Source: JACRGC01 sp041305345 (GTDB taxonomy: Archaea; Micrarchaeota; Micrarchaeia; Norongarragalinales; SBBD01). Taken from it: DNA of 64,000 bases. Location: NCBI GenBank assembly GCA_041305345.1, contig JBFYLP010000006.1, forward strand, positions 248,001 through 312,000, in the 5' to 3' direction. Under the pieces are notes generated by a model. That model had not been told where the DNA came from, searched no databases, and worked only from the letters and a program-made list of their open reading frames with translations. The position numbers and the translations under genes are program-made. This document shows, piece by piece, positions 1 through 9,500 of the stretch (positions within the stretch are counted from its first letter, which is position 1; each line of letters begins with the position of its first letter).

Positions 1-15
1 CATCACCAATCAAGT

Positions 16-777
16 TCAATTCCGCTGCCTGAACATCTCAATTGAAAGGAATGCGAGCAGGAGGCCAAAAAGCACCTGCAGCGAACTGCTGCCTAATTGG
101 GACGAAATGATTCCGCCCAGCACCGCTCCGGGTACTGCGGTAAGAGCAAGAAGTTTGCCATCATCAAAATCGATCTTCTCCTTCCTGTTGTGGAAGAAAA
201 CGCCGGCAATCGAAATTGGGATTATGGAAATCAGCGATAGCAGGACTGCTTGGTGAATAGGAAAACCGAAAATCAGGTTGAGCGCTGGCACGATTATGAC
301 GCCTCCTCCTATTCCAAACATCCCGGAAAGCACGCCTGCAAGGAAGCCGAATGCTGCAAGGGAGGCGAAATCCGGGGAAATCGTGCTAAAAGATGCAAAC
401 GATGGCATCAGCCCAAGCATTTTGAGGGAAATAAGGAGAAGCAGTAAAGCAAATACCCTTGCTAGTTTCGAGTGGCCAAACTTCCAGGACGCCTCGGTTC
501 CCACCCAGGATCCGGCAAGCGCTCCGGCAACGATATAGAGTGGTATTTTCAGGTCAATTGGGGCAGGCAGCAGAAAATAATTCGTGATAGCGCCGGCCAA
601 TGCCATTGGGATTATCAGCGCGAGAGAAGTGCGCACAGCGGATGGCATCTTGCAGTTGCAATAAAGGACGAGCGCAGGCACGATGGTAAACCCGCCGCCA
701 ATGCCAAACATCGAGCTTAGGATGCCGGTTGCAAGACCGATCAATAGAAGCCTTTCCCGCCTTGAAAAAGCTGGCAT
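16..777 (-). CDS. TauE/SafE family sulfite/sulfonate-type permease
   Basis: This 253-residue integral membrane protein belongs to the TauE/SafE (DUF81) family, which exports small sulfur anions or organic acids; its substrate cannot be read from sequence. The family's internal duplication is visible: residues 15-36 and 145-166 both carry a glycine-rich helix with MFGIGGG followed by IVPAL. About eight hydrophobic segments fill the protein. The ATG at 777 starts directly before the basic stretch FSRRER, giving a cytoplasmic N-terminus. It lies downstream of ftsZ on the same strand, separated by an A-rich 57-bp gap, but no functional link is evident. The family call is firm; the substrate is unknown. 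Confidence 0.9.
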   Translation of the reverse strand: MPAFSRRERLLLIGLATGILSSMFGIGGGFTIVPALVLYCNCKMPSAVRTSLALIIPMALAGAITNYFLLPAPIDLKIPLYIVAGALAGSWVGTEASWKFGHSKLARVFALLLLLISLKMLGLMPSFASFSTISPDFASLAAFGFLAGVLSGMFGIGGGVIIVPALNLIFGFPIHQAVLLSLISIIPISIAGVFFHNRKEKIDFDDGKLLALTAVPGAVLGGIISSQLGSSSLQVLFGLLLAFLSIEMFRQRN

Positions 778-834
778 ATGGACTAACCCTTAAGAAAAAA
801 GAAGAAAAAGAAAAATAAGGAAAAAGGGAAAAAA

Positions 835-1911
835 CTAGATGAATTCTATGTCATCCACGCCCTTTCCGGAATGGCTAATCGAGCCCATCTGCTTTGGCGC
901 CTGCGACTTCCCAAGCACGTAGGGCGATTGGATGCCGGTAAAGATCGCAATGGCCTCAATCTTCCCTTCGAATGCAGGGTCGAGCCTTGCTCCCCAGATG
1001 ACCGTTGCATTGGGATCCACCCGCTCAGTTAACGCTGACCCGACGGCATTGCATTCGCCAAGGGTCATGTCAGGGCCGCCGGTGATGTGCAAAAGAACCC
1101 CGGTTGCGCCAGTGAAATCAACATCGAGCAGTGCGTGGTTCAGGGTGTTTCCGACCACCTCCTCCGCCCGGCCGGTTCCCTTCGCCTCCCCTACAGCAAT
1201 CATTGATACGCCGCCGTTGCTCATTATTGCGCGGACATCTGCGAAATCTAGGTTGATTAGCGAGGGTGTGGTGATGGTTTCGGTGATTCCCCTAACTGCG
1301 CGTGCGATGATCTCGTCCGCGACGTTGAATGCCTGGTCAATTGGGAGGTTGGGCACGATTTGCACGAGCCGGTTGTTGTCAATTACTATGATGGTATCGG
1401 CCTGCGACTTGAGTGCTTCGATTCCCGCATCCGCCTTCTCCAGCCTTGCGCGCTCAAGCGCGAAGGGATAGGTGACAATCGAGATGACAATTGCGCCCTG
1501 CTTCTTTGCAATTTCGGCAATGATTGGTGCGGAGCCCGTACCGGTGCCCCCGCCCATTCCGCAGGTAAGGAATATTAGATCCGCGCCAGCAAGCAGCTTC
1601 TCTAGAGCGTCGCGCGAGACGTCTGCGCATTTTGCGCCAACTTCAGGGTAGCCCCCGGCTCCAAGCCCGCGCGTGATTGATGCCCCGATGAGTATTTTCT
1701 TGACAGATTCGCTAATCATTGTAAGGTGCATCCTATCGGTGTTGATTGCAACGAGTTCCGCGCCCTTTATGCCGGAGCGTGCAAGCCTGTTTACGGAATT
1801 GCAGCCTCCGCCTCCTGTTCCGATGACCATTATCCTTGGGGTTTCGAAATATTCCTCGCCCTCGATTTTCTTCGTTGTGTGCCTCAAGGCATCATTCACT
1901 ATACTCTCCAT
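835..1911 (-). CDS. ftsZ: Cell division protein FtsZ (first copy)
   Basis: This is a tubulin-fold GTPase that polymerises into the division ring. The 358 residues carry all the nucleotide-site elements: GTGGGGCNSVNR near residues 31-42, the tubulin signature GGGTGTGS at 120-127, and the T7 catalytic loop NLDFAD at 220-225, so it should be an active GTPase. The N-terminus before the fold is short (about 25 residues), and the C-terminus is a flexible tail ending in an acidic-hydrophobic DDIEFI peptide that may bind partners. The ATG at 1911 is preceded by GGTGA, an archaeal Shine-Dalgarno sequence. Archaea commonly have two FtsZ paralogues; the other is at 28961-30250. This copy stands alone rather than next to secE, so it may correspond to the FtsZ2 type, but that is inference. 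Confidence 0.95.
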   Translation of the reverse strand: MESIVNDALRHTTKKIEGEEYFETPRIMVIGTGGGGCNSVNRLARSGIKGAELVAINTDRMHLTMISESVKKILIGASITRGLGAGGYPEVGAKCADVSRDALEKLLAGADLIFLTCGMGGGTGTGSAPIIAEIAKKQGAIVISIVTYPFALERARLEKADAGIEALKSQADTIIVIDNNRLVQIVPNLPIDQAFNVADEIIARAVRGITETITTPSLINLDFADVRAIMSNGGVSMIAVGEAKGTGRAEEVVGNTLNHALLDVDFTGATGVLLHITGGPDMTLGECNAVGSALTERVDPNATVIWGARLDPAFEGKIEAIAIFTGIQSPYVLGKSQAPKQMGSISHSGKGVDDIEFI

Positions 1912-1983
1912 ATGCTTTCACCCACACGCTTTATTGCTGAAGAATGAACGGCAGCAAATAGACGATAAGTAATGCGCAGTTAC

Positions 1984-1993
1984 GCTTTTAAAT
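1984..1993 (-). promoter_or_regulatory. TATA-like box for the first ftsZ
   Basis: On the minus strand this reads as a TTTAAA-core box. It lies about 75-80 nt upstream of the ftsZ ATG at 1911, so a transcript would carry a leader of roughly 50 nt that includes the GGTGA ribosome site at about 1920-1925. The assignment rests on motif and position only. Confidence 0.4.
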
Positions 1994-2090
1994 CGTTTCT
2001 AGCTGCTAGGAGCGCCGATTTTCCTATGCCCGGATGCAATGCGCCACATTTCGGATGGCGGCTTTTTCCTTTACCATAGTTCCCACCAAC

Positions 2091-2099
2091 GTTTTTAAG
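2091..2099 (+). promoter_or_regulatory. TATA-like box for the giant surface protein gene
   Basis: The sequence GTTTTTAAG ends 24 nt before the ATG at 2123. This spacing predicts transcription starting at or next to the start codon, i.e. a leaderless mRNA, and supports the choice of that ATG. Confidence 0.45.
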
Positions 2100-2122
2100 C
2101 AGGAGCGGGGTAAAAGTTTGGT

Positions 2123-5100
2123 ATGGAACCGCTCCGGCCCCAGCTTAGCGTTGCGATCATCGCACTGCTCTTCATCGACCTGTTCGTGCCCTTCGCTTAT
2201 GCTTACCAATATTACAACTATTATGGCGATGCGGGTCAGGGAAAAATCCTGTTTGCGGATGCATCGCCTTCCCCGGAGCCGGTCTTGGGGAATGTCGAAA
2301 GCACGTGCCTCACTTCGGTCATGGATGCTGCGGAAGTAAGCAGGTACCAAAACGGGCTCGCGGCGTTCCAGGCGGAGCAGATTTCGACCCTTAGCGATGA
2401 AGCGCTAAGGAAGAACGACCCGACAGACAAGCAGGCGCAGCAGGTCCAAATAAATGTCAACATCAACGACCAGCCGGTATACGACATACTTGACGTTGCA
2501 AACCTTCTTGAATATGATGAAAAGGCAAGGGAGGATCTTGCGGCCGAATTTGGCATCAACAAGGACAATGGGAAGCTTACAAGGGAACAACTGCGGGCTG
2601 TAGCGGCAAGGAAGCCTGGCGGCCAGGATGCGATTGCAAAATTCCTTGGTATATCCTCAGGCGGGGAGATCCCAAAGGCGCAGTACGAGAATTTCAAGGT
2701 CGTGCTTCCAAACGGGAAGAGCGTTGCCTTGAAGGATATTATGGCAGTGCAGCCCCAGGCAACCGACAGTTCGTGCCTCATCGATCGGAGCTTCATAAAG
2801 GGGAAGGTCACGTTCCAGGCGCAGTTGAACAAGGACCTTTACCTCGGGTTCTCCCAGAGCAAGACTACGGTGAGCAAGCCCCAGCATTTGACAACCTCCC
2901 AGACAACTGCGGCGCTGAACAGCTATGCCGGAAGCATGGTCATACCCAAGATGTATGAGAAATACGTTACCACCGTCGGGGAATGGAGCACCTGGGAAAT
3001 GTGGGCTTCCCTTGCTGGCTCGGCAACGATCCTGCTTTCCAAGAAGGGGCCAAATGAGCTCAAGGAACAAATCGAGGATAAGGAACGGATGAGAAAGGAA
3101 ATGGCAGAATATAATGCAAGGACTTTCGGGGGCACCCAGACGGAAGTGCAGGATCAGTTCACCAAGGATTACAATACGCTAATCAAGACAAAGGACCTGG
3201 AGACGAAGGAGCTTCGAAACATTGATTTTGAGGTCGTGACTCAGCAATGGCGGCCGCTTACGATCGCAATAATGGGTGCATCCTGGATGGGCGCTGCGCG
3301 TATAGCGCTTTCGGCCTCGAACCAGATCCTGCTTTCATCGCTAGTGACGAAGGACAATAAATTCAAGGACAACTACCTGCTGATCTATGTAAACAACAAT
3401 GATTTCGTGGAAGGTTTCCGGGAAGCAACCGACTTCTTCTCAACCGGAAAAATAACCGATTGGATTTCGGACCTGATGGAAACCGGCGCACCCACGAAAG
3501 CCTTTGAAACCGGCAAGACGATCATCATGATGAAGGAGGCTTCGCAGGAATACACGGCTTCAGAGAGCCACACGAGCTTTGAGACCGATGGAGGCGCCTG
3601 GCAGGTAAAGGTGGACTGGAAGGACCGTGCGGAGAGCTCGCTTTTTGAGGACATCAGGAAGGCGGGGGACTACACGAGCTTCGCACTTTACAGCAACAAT
3701 CTTGAACTGGGCACGACCCTTAGGAACCAGGACGATTTCGGTAAATACTACCAGACCCTTGCAATTGCAGCGCCCCTATTGCAGTTCGTATTGATGAGGA
3801 AAGCGGACCTGCAATTCGTATCCGGCCCCGTCGCATCTATTGCGCGTGCAGGAATTTTCGACATCGTGGTAACGAAGCTCGTCGACCCGTTAAGGTACAG
3901 CAAGGACGAGATCTGCGACGAGGGGATTGTCGACAACTCACTGCTCAAATACAAGATATTTACAGGTGCATCGATGGCCCAATCGCTCTGGTCGGTATAC
4001 AGCCCTTCGAAGGGGTTATTGCAGGCGCTTGGAGGGGGGCTCAAGACGGCATTCATTGGCGAAGGGTACAAGCCCACGGGATGGCTGGGGAGCAAATACT
4101 CAAATTTCTTTAGGGGTTCATCTGAAAAGTCTATTTTCGAGGTGCAAAAGAAAGTGGGCGACCTCGAAAGCTCATATTCAAAAACCGGGATTGAGAAAAC
4201 CAAGGCAGCAAATGAATTATCGCAAGCACACCTCATATCAGACCCGGCAACCAGGGCCCAGGTCGAAAACGCAGCCCAGACACGGTTGGATGAGCTCTCA
4301 TTGGAACAGGTAAAGATTGGGGATAAGATATTCACCGAAAACAGCATCATCGAGCAGATGCACGAGGCAAATGCCCTTGAGAAGGCGCGATCATTCAGCT
4401 ATTCGAAGATGGAAACGGCATTTGAGAAGCTGTACAAGGGGCTGGTGCTGCTCGACCCCATCCAGCTTGGAAAATCAGTCGTGGCAAGCAACGGCCTTCG
4501 ATACGTCTCGCTGTGCAAGGATACGAGCTACAAGATCCTTGCATACCAAAGGCTCTCCGAAGTCACCGGCGAGCAGAATGCGAAGAAGAAATTCGAGCAA
4601 CTGCAAAACATCGACATAGGAAAGCAACTCAACCTTACGGGCGTGCTTGGCGGGATGGGCGAGAAGGTGGAGGAGAAATCGCTATCCGAACTGCTCAATT
4701 TGAGGGCGTTTATGGACGACCCCTACGGCCAGCTGCAGCCTTCGGAACTCTACTACATCCACCTGGATGGCGCGTCGCAGCAATGGTTCGGCGTATACGA
4801 CAAATTGAAGGAGAATGGCTGCTTTAGGGAATGCTTCGATTCAAAGGGCGCATTCATCTGCGCAGATAGCACGGGCGTCACGTACACCGATAAGCAAACG
4901 GGAAAGAGCATCAAGCTCTCCGAAAACCCGGATAGGGGACTGCTTTCATTGATGATGCAAGACCTTGCAAGGACGATTGTCCCAAACAGGATAATTTCGG
5001 CTCCGCTGGATTTATCGTGCAGCGAAAATGAGATCTTGCAGGTGCAGCCGCAAATCGAAGCTCCAAAGCTAGGAGGCAGCCTCATAATTTCGGATGATTC

Positions 5101-6292
5101 GTGCGGCACAATTCAATGCCTAAGGCAGCAATTGAAGGTTTTGAAATCCGACATCTCAACGGACCTTAGCGCTTCCGCATTCGGGGATGTGATTGCGGTT
5201 TACACAACAGAAGGGAGGCTTACTGCAAGCGAAGGGAAGGTTCGATTCCTTAGGGGGAAGGCGAAGGATGGCGACAATGAGACCATCGGCGTAGAGCTCC
5301 AAGCGCCAAGCATCGAGGCAGCGGAGGAGGATGCGAAGGGAGTTGAAAGCGGCAACCTCATTTCCATCAAGGGCAATATGGAAGTTAGCATCAAGGGATA
5401 CCTGAAGGATGGGAAGGAGAGGAGGGAGGAAAAGGTTGGGACACTGCTTACGATAATAATGGACCGCGGCAAGATCGAGTACGATGAGCTGGGAGGAAGG
5501 CTTGTTGTCGCGCTGTACGTGCTAGCAAAGACGAAGGCGAATGACAACATCAAGAGCATTTCAACCACGATAAGGTCGAATACGGATGAGAATGGGAATT
5601 CCGTGCCTTCAATTGCAATTAACAACGTGAACCCCAAAGTCGGCGGGGAAGCGGATGCGGAGGAGCTAAACGAGGCGCTGAAGAAGGTGCAGACCGATGC
5701 GAATGGGAATTTGGGCGGCTTTGAAGTGTTTGAGACAGCGGATAAAAAGTACACCATCGGGACGGATGAGAACGGCAAGCCCGTCCTGACGATTTATGAC
5801 AAGAATACTGGGGAGAAGCAGGAGTACCAGATAACCGGGCCTTTAAGAAGGGAAGGGAATGACATTATAGTCCCAACCGAAAAGGGCGATTTCAAGTTCA
5901 ATTTTGACATGAAAAACGGCCAGCCAACCCTTTCGGCAAGCGGGCCGGACGGATTCAAGGAAATTGCAGCGCTCCTTGCTGCGAAGGGTCCGGGAGGAAT
6001 TATTGCATTCGACCCGCGGACGGGCCTTTGGTATGCGCTTAATGGCCAGGACATCCCATGGAACCAGGATTTTGCAAAGCGCGGGCTCACATTCTACAAC
6101 ACTCCCGATGGGACAAGGGGGGTTGCGGCGGACAACCTCTATGGGTATTCCAGAGCAGGCGGGTCTGGCAACGCATATTCTCCAGGTTTTTCAATCACGT
6201 CCTTCCCGGAAAACCAGCTCTATGCTGCACTAATGGTTTTTGCGATAGTGCTTGGGGTTGTGGCAATTAGGATAAATAGGAGAAAGTACTGA
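2123..6292 (+). CDS. Giant secreted, membrane-anchored protein of unknown function
   Basis: I do not recognise this 1389-residue protein. It begins with a signal peptide (a hydrophobic run at about residues 9-27 ending in AYA) and ends with one transmembrane helix (about 1361-1383) and a short basic tail RINRRKY, so nearly all of it should sit outside the cell, anchored at its C-terminus. The body mixes charged helical stretches (about 690-780 is Lys/Glu rich) with scattered cysteines that could form disulfides, and beta-rich, Gly/Asp/Asn-rich segments in the last 350 residues. No catalytic motif of a known family stands out. A TATA-like box just upstream predicts a leaderless transcript. A peptidase C25-like gene and a Cys-rich surface protein follow within 4 kb, suggesting a cell-surface locus. 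Confidence 0.85.
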   Translation: MEPLRPQLSVAIIALLFIDLFVPFAYAYQYYNYYGDAGQGKILFADASPSPEPVLGNVESTCLTSVMDAAEVSRYQNGLAAFQAEQISTLSDEALRKNDPTDKQAQQVQINVNINDQPVYDILDVANLLEYDEKAREDLAAEFGINKDNGKLTREQLRAVAARKPGGQDAIAKFLGISSGGEIPKAQYENFKVVLPNGKSVALKDIMAVQPQATDSSCLIDRSFIKGKVTFQAQLNKDLYLGFSQSKTTVSKPQHLTTSQTTAALNSYAGSMVIPKMYEKYVTTVGEWSTWEMWASLAGSATILLSKKGPNELKEQIEDKERMRKEMAEYNARTFGGTQTEVQDQFTKDYNTLIKTKDLETKELRNIDFEVVTQQWRPLTIAIMGASWMGAARIALSASNQILLSSLVTKDNKFKDNYLLIYVNNNDFVEGFREATDFFSTGKITDWISDLMETGAPTKAFETGKTIIMMKEASQEYTASESHTSFETDGGAWQVKVDWKDRAESSLFEDIRKAGDYTSFALYSNNLELGTTLRNQDDFGKYYQTLAIAAPLLQFVLMRKADLQFVSGPVASIARAGIFDIVVTKLVDPLRYSKDEICDEGIVDNSLLKYKIFTGASMAQSLWSVYSPSKGLLQALGGGLKTAFIGEGYKPTGWLGSKYSNFFRGSSEKSIFEVQKKVGDLESSYSKTGIEKTKAANELSQAHLISDPATRAQVENAAQTRLDELSLEQVKIGDKIFTENSIIEQMHEANALEKARSFSYSKMETAFEKLYKGLVLLDPIQLGKSVVASNGLRYVSLCKDTSYKILAYQRLSEVTGEQNAKKKFEQLQNIDIGKQLNLTGVLGGMGEKVEEKSLSELLNLRAFMDDPYGQLQPSELYYIHLDGASQQWFGVYDKLKENGCFRECFDSKGAFICADSTGVTYTDKQTGKSIKLSENPDRGLLSLMMQDLARTIVPNRIISAPLDLSCSENEILQVQPQIEAPKLGGSLIISDDSCGTIQCLRQQLKVLKSDISTDLSASAFGDVIAVYTTEGRLTASEGKVRFLRGKAKDGDNETIGVELQAPSIEAAEEDAKGVESGNLISIKGNMEVSIKGYLKDGKERREEKVGTLLTIIMDRGKIEYDELGGRLVVALYVLAKTKANDNIKSISTTIRSNTDENGNSVPSIAINNVNPKVGGEADAEELNEALKKVQTDANGNLGGFEVFETADKKYTIGTDENGKPVLTIYDKNTGEKQEYQITGPLRREGNDIIVPTEKGDFKFNFDMKNGQPTLSASGPDGFKEIAALLAAKGPGGIIAFDPRTGLWYALNGQDIPWNQDFAKRGLTFYNTPDGTRGVAADNLYGYSRAGGSGNAYSPGFSITSFPENQLYAALMVFAIVLGVVAIRINRRKY

Positions 6293-6299
6293 TCGAAGT

Positions 6300-6782
6300 T
6301 TATTTCTTCGAATTTGAAAACTTGCACTTGATCGCCAGAATAAGTTCGCCTTTCAAAGAGAATTGAATGCCCGATTCAAAGAATTTCCCTTCAAGCAAAC
6401 TGGTCTCGTCCTCAATTTCCTGCTCCAAGCCGAATAAATCGGCGATGCGCTTTCCGGTACCATCTTCTGCAAGGACCATTATGTTCGGCGGAATCCTCCC
6501 CCCATCCTTCCTTGCCGGAATGTTTGTTCCGGTTATCAGCACCTCTTCCTCAAGCCAGCCTTTCTTATCATCGTAGAACTGTATCCGCGAAGGGTTGCCC
6601 TTCTTCTCGTATATGAAGGCGATTTTTGTGCAGCCCGCCTTTTCCGCCCTTGCGCATATGTCATCAACGGAGCGCTTGCCCCTATTCTCATACTCGGCGG
6701 ATAGGATGAGGGAAAGCAGCCTTGCGAACTTGCGCGTTAGCTGCGTTGGCTTCCTGCAGGTTGAGAGGTAGAGGCGATTCAT
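6300..6782 (-). CDS. Brix-domain ribosome biogenesis protein (Imp4-like)
   Basis: This is a 160-residue archaeal Brix-domain protein, related to eukaryotic Imp4/Brx1-type factors that bind pre-rRNA during ribosome assembly. Recognisable features are the N-terminal strand followed by SCRKPTQLTRKFAR, the ENRGKRSVDDI segment (about 52-62), and the family hallmark KKGNPSRIQFYD (about 80-91). The length matches single-domain archaeal members. It ends a few bases after the stop of the convergent giant-protein gene, and its start region is shared with the divergent peptidase gene. The ATG at 6782 has a minus-strand TTTTAAACC box about 25 nt upstream, which suggests a leaderless transcript. Confidence 0.85.
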   Translation of the reverse strand: MNRLYLSTCRKPTQLTRKFARLLSLILSAEYENRGKRSVDDICARAEKAGCTKIAFIYEKKGNPSRIQFYDDKKGWLEEEVLITGTNIPARKDGGRIPPNIMVLAEDGTGKRIADLFGLEQEIEDETSLLEGKFFESGIQFSLKGELILAIKCKFSNSKK

Positions 6783-6802
6783 ATCAATAAATGGAAGGGA
6801 TA

Positions 6803-6820
6803 GGTTTAAAACAGTTTTAA
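6803..6820. promoter_or_regulatory. Bidirectional TATA-like region between the Brix gene and the C25-like peptidase
   Basis: Two TTTAAA/TTTTAA cores lie in 18 bases. Read leftward the box sits about 25 nt from the Brix ATG (6782); read rightward the cores sit 22-37 nt from the ATG at 6842. Both genes could therefore be leaderless. This also favours ATG 6842 over the TTG at 6836 for the peptidase. Confidence 0.4.
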
Positions 6821-6841
6821 GCCAACAAGTACCTGTTGGTT

Positions 6842-9490
6842 ATGAGGAAAATACTTGCGGAAATCATCTGCATCCTCCTATTCATCTCAACTACCACTAC
6901 TGGTGTATCAATCCCCTGGGAGATGCTTCTAAACATGGGCATCACGCCCGCCACATTTGTAAGCGCATCGGATGCGGTGAGCGCGCCGATTGCAGAGGGC
7001 CCGTTTGCCGGGCAGTATGTTCCAGCAATCAGGATCATCAACGTGGATACTCAAAACCATTTGACACCGGGTGGGGGGCAGGCATTCAACTCATATAAGG
7101 ACGTGAAAGGCGCGAATTTCCGGAATGGGGATTGGATCCACTTCAGGTTCAAGCTGCAGGCTATTGGGGAGGGAAGCATCCTGTCGGTTTTCCTGCAGAA
7201 TGTTGACGGCAGATTCTATTTATGCAGCAGGCAGTTTGAGGATGAGAATCCCGGCCCTTTCAACCTGAAAATCAGGTGCGAAGTGCCCTCCACTGGGAAA
7301 TTTTATGGGAAGTACCGCGTTGCTGTGGAGATTCTTTTCCCAAATGGATCAAGGATTTCCCGTTTCTGGGGGTATTCAGATGCGAGCTACAACATCGTAA
7401 TCGACGAGGCGGAGAAGGAAGTGAGGGCAAAGGAGATGCCCGCATCAGATGATAAGGAATGGGGCACAAATTACAAGATCACCGTCCTGTCCGAATCCCT
7501 GCAGAAGCCCGATGCATCGCGCACCCAGGTTATTCCACAAAAGCATACTTATGAATTCAACAAATTGAACCCGGGTTTCGCCGTCAAGCTTCCCCTAAAA
7601 AACAAGCCCGATTCCATCAGCGGCGTCCCCCCAACAATCATCGAAAGGAAGGTCACGAACGTTAAATTGGAGATCTCAGCTCCGGACCCCACTACTGCGG
7701 AAATTGTAACCATCTGCCAATCGGAAATGGACGCCCCAATGGGAATCCCAACAGAACCCGACAGCGGGAAGGAGACAAGCACCATTAAATGCATTCCGGA
7801 GGGGAGGGATACTGGAATTGAGATAGGGGTAAGAGAGGTCGGCAAGGATGCGGTGGAACTTGAAATAAGCGAGGTCAAACGGCCCGTTGATGATATTGCC
7901 AAAAGGGAGGTAAGCAATGCGGAAATAATAAGCGCATATGCGGATTATGATGACGGCGACATGCTTTTTTCCGCAATGAAGACGGAGGGTACCCTAATTG
8001 TTAAAACCAAAAAAGAGGATGCGAAAATACTCGTCAGGAATGAGGGCCCAGCCTCGGAGTGCATCTCATTTTCGGAACCGGTAGCCGAAAAGCCCTCCGC
8101 GCTTAATTCCCTCTGGAAGAAACTCCCTTGGGGAAGGTACGAGCACAGGATAAAAATCACATACGACCCCATCTGCCAGTATCCGTACATAGCATCGCCA
8201 TTGATAATAGAGGTTGTCGGCGAGTCAAGGCCCACTCCGGTCCTTATGCATTTCGTCTACAGCGATGCGAACCTGCTGCTTGTTACATCCAAGAAGCTTG
8301 TTACAGATGCAAAGTTCGAAGAAACGCTGCGGGAATTCATTAAAATAAAGGCGGAAAAGGACGGCCTTTCCTCACGGTTCCTGGTTCTTGACGGGAAGTA
8401 CTGGAAGGAATACGGATTTACCGATGACGGCGAAATTTCCGACATTTCTGAAGCAAAGAACATGATCCATAGGCTGCTTGACAAGTTCACGTATGCAAAG
8501 TACCTCGTCATCCTTGGCGGCGAGGATGTCGTCCCGATGCCCGCGTTCGAAGTCGGTGGCGAAAAATTCCCCAATGATGGCGAATATGGGAAGGCGATTG
8601 CAAAGGACGGAATAACCGTAATTTCCCGGATGCCAACCGCTAAAGGGGACTACACATCCGAACTTGTCACAAAGTGGCTGGCAAATTCGATCGAGAATAC
8701 GAAAAGCAGGGAGGGGAAAAAGAAAATATCAATAATCGGCGATGCATGCGGCGGGGAAAGGTGCTGGATAAGGAAGGACACGCTGGATTTTGCGGAACAA
8801 TACTATGCTGCAAAGGGGCAGCCCTTTACGGATTGCTCTAATGGCAAGTGCAGCTTCGCCCCGAATTATTGCAACAAGGAGATAAACAGTGGCAAGGCAT
8901 GTGACGGGAATGCGGCCTTAAAGGAAGAGTTAGAGAGCAGTGATTTCATTGCATTCATTACCCACGGAGGGGGCGGGACCAATATACACGCCGAGGACGA
9001 GAAAAGCACAAAATACTACCAAATCCTTACAGCAAGCGATGCCAAAATGCTTGCCTTTGAAAAAAATCCGATAATGTTTCTTGATGGATGCCAAAGTGGC
9101 GCCCTTGATCAGGTTGGCGATGGGGGCGACTGGAAAAAGTGGCAAAGCAAGCCAGCAACTGCCGATAGGATGGTATGGCCGAACCTGGTTACGGCAGGTG
9201 CTGCAATAATTGTCGCATCAACTCGGAATGTTTATAGCTCGGCCATCAAGGAAAGCGAAGGGGTCATGGAATTTGCAAAGGCCTTGGGCAGCAAGAATGT
9301 GCGCATAGGAGATGCCATCACTTCAGCCAAGGAGAAAATATTAGAAAAATCCAGCCTGGCTGTAATCAACCACAATTTATTCCAGATTTATGGCGACCCA
9401 ACGCTATATGCAAACTATGTGCCGACACCAGCTCCTCGAAAGCAAGTTGAGCCGGAGCGCGTTTGGGAGATTCCTACACCTGCAGTATGA
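6842..9490 (+). CDS. Secreted peptidase C25 (gingipain/caspase-fold)-like surface protein
   Basis: This 882-residue exported protein carries a clan CD cysteine-peptidase domain at its C-terminal half. The catalytic pair is visible: His708 in ITHGGGG and Cys750 in FLDGCQSGALD, each after a hydrophobic strand, as in gingipain-type peptidases. The upstream segment with VILGGEDVVPMP (about residue 560) and the ISRMPTA strand is also typical of C25 domains. Residues 4-22 form a signal peptide. Residues 30-460 look like beta-sandwich accessory domains with several conserved Cys. No C-terminal membrane helix is present, so it may be secreted or held by other proteins. The ATG at 6842 is preferred over TTG 6836. 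Its target is unknown; the neighbouring surface proteins are candidates. Confidence 0.8.
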   Translation: MRKILAEIICILLFISTTTTGVSIPWEMLLNMGITPATFVSASDAVSAPIAEGPFAGQYVPAIRIINVDTQNHLTPGGGQAFNSYKDVKGANFRNGDWIHFRFKLQAIGEGSILSVFLQNVDGRFYLCSRQFEDENPGPFNLKIRCEVPSTGKFYGKYRVAVEILFPNGSRISRFWGYSDASYNIVIDEAEKEVRAKEMPASDDKEWGTNYKITVLSESLQKPDASRTQVIPQKHTYEFNKLNPGFAVKLPLKNKPDSISGVPPTIIERKVTNVKLEISAPDPTTAEIVTICQSEMDAPMGIPTEPDSGKETSTIKCIPEGRDTGIEIGVREVGKDAVELEISEVKRPVDDIAKREVSNAEIISAYADYDDGDMLFSAMKTEGTLIVKTKKEDAKILVRNEGPASECISFSEPVAEKPSALNSLWKKLPWGRYEHRIKITYDPICQYPYIASPLIIEVVGESRPTPVLMHFVYSDANLLLVTSKKLVTDAKFEETLREFIKIKAEKDGLSSRFLVLDGKYWKEYGFTDDGEISDISEAKNMIHRLLDKFTYAKYLVILGGEDVVPMPAFEVGGEKFPNDGEYGKAIAKDGITVISRMPTAKGDYTSELVTKWLANSIENTKSREGKKKISIIGDACGGERCWIRKDTLDFAEQYYAAKGQPFTDCSNGKCSFAPNYCNKEINSGKACDGNAALKEELESSDFIAFITHGGGGTNIHAEDEKSTKYYQILTASDAKMLAFEKNPIMFLDGCQSGALDQVGDGGDWKKWQSKPATADRMVWPNLVTAGAAIIVASTRNVYSSAIKESEGVMEFAKALGSKNVRIGDAITSAKEKILEKSSLAVINHNLFQIYGDPTLYANYVPTPAPRKQVEPERVWEIPTPAV

Positions 9491-9500
9491 GTGATATCAA

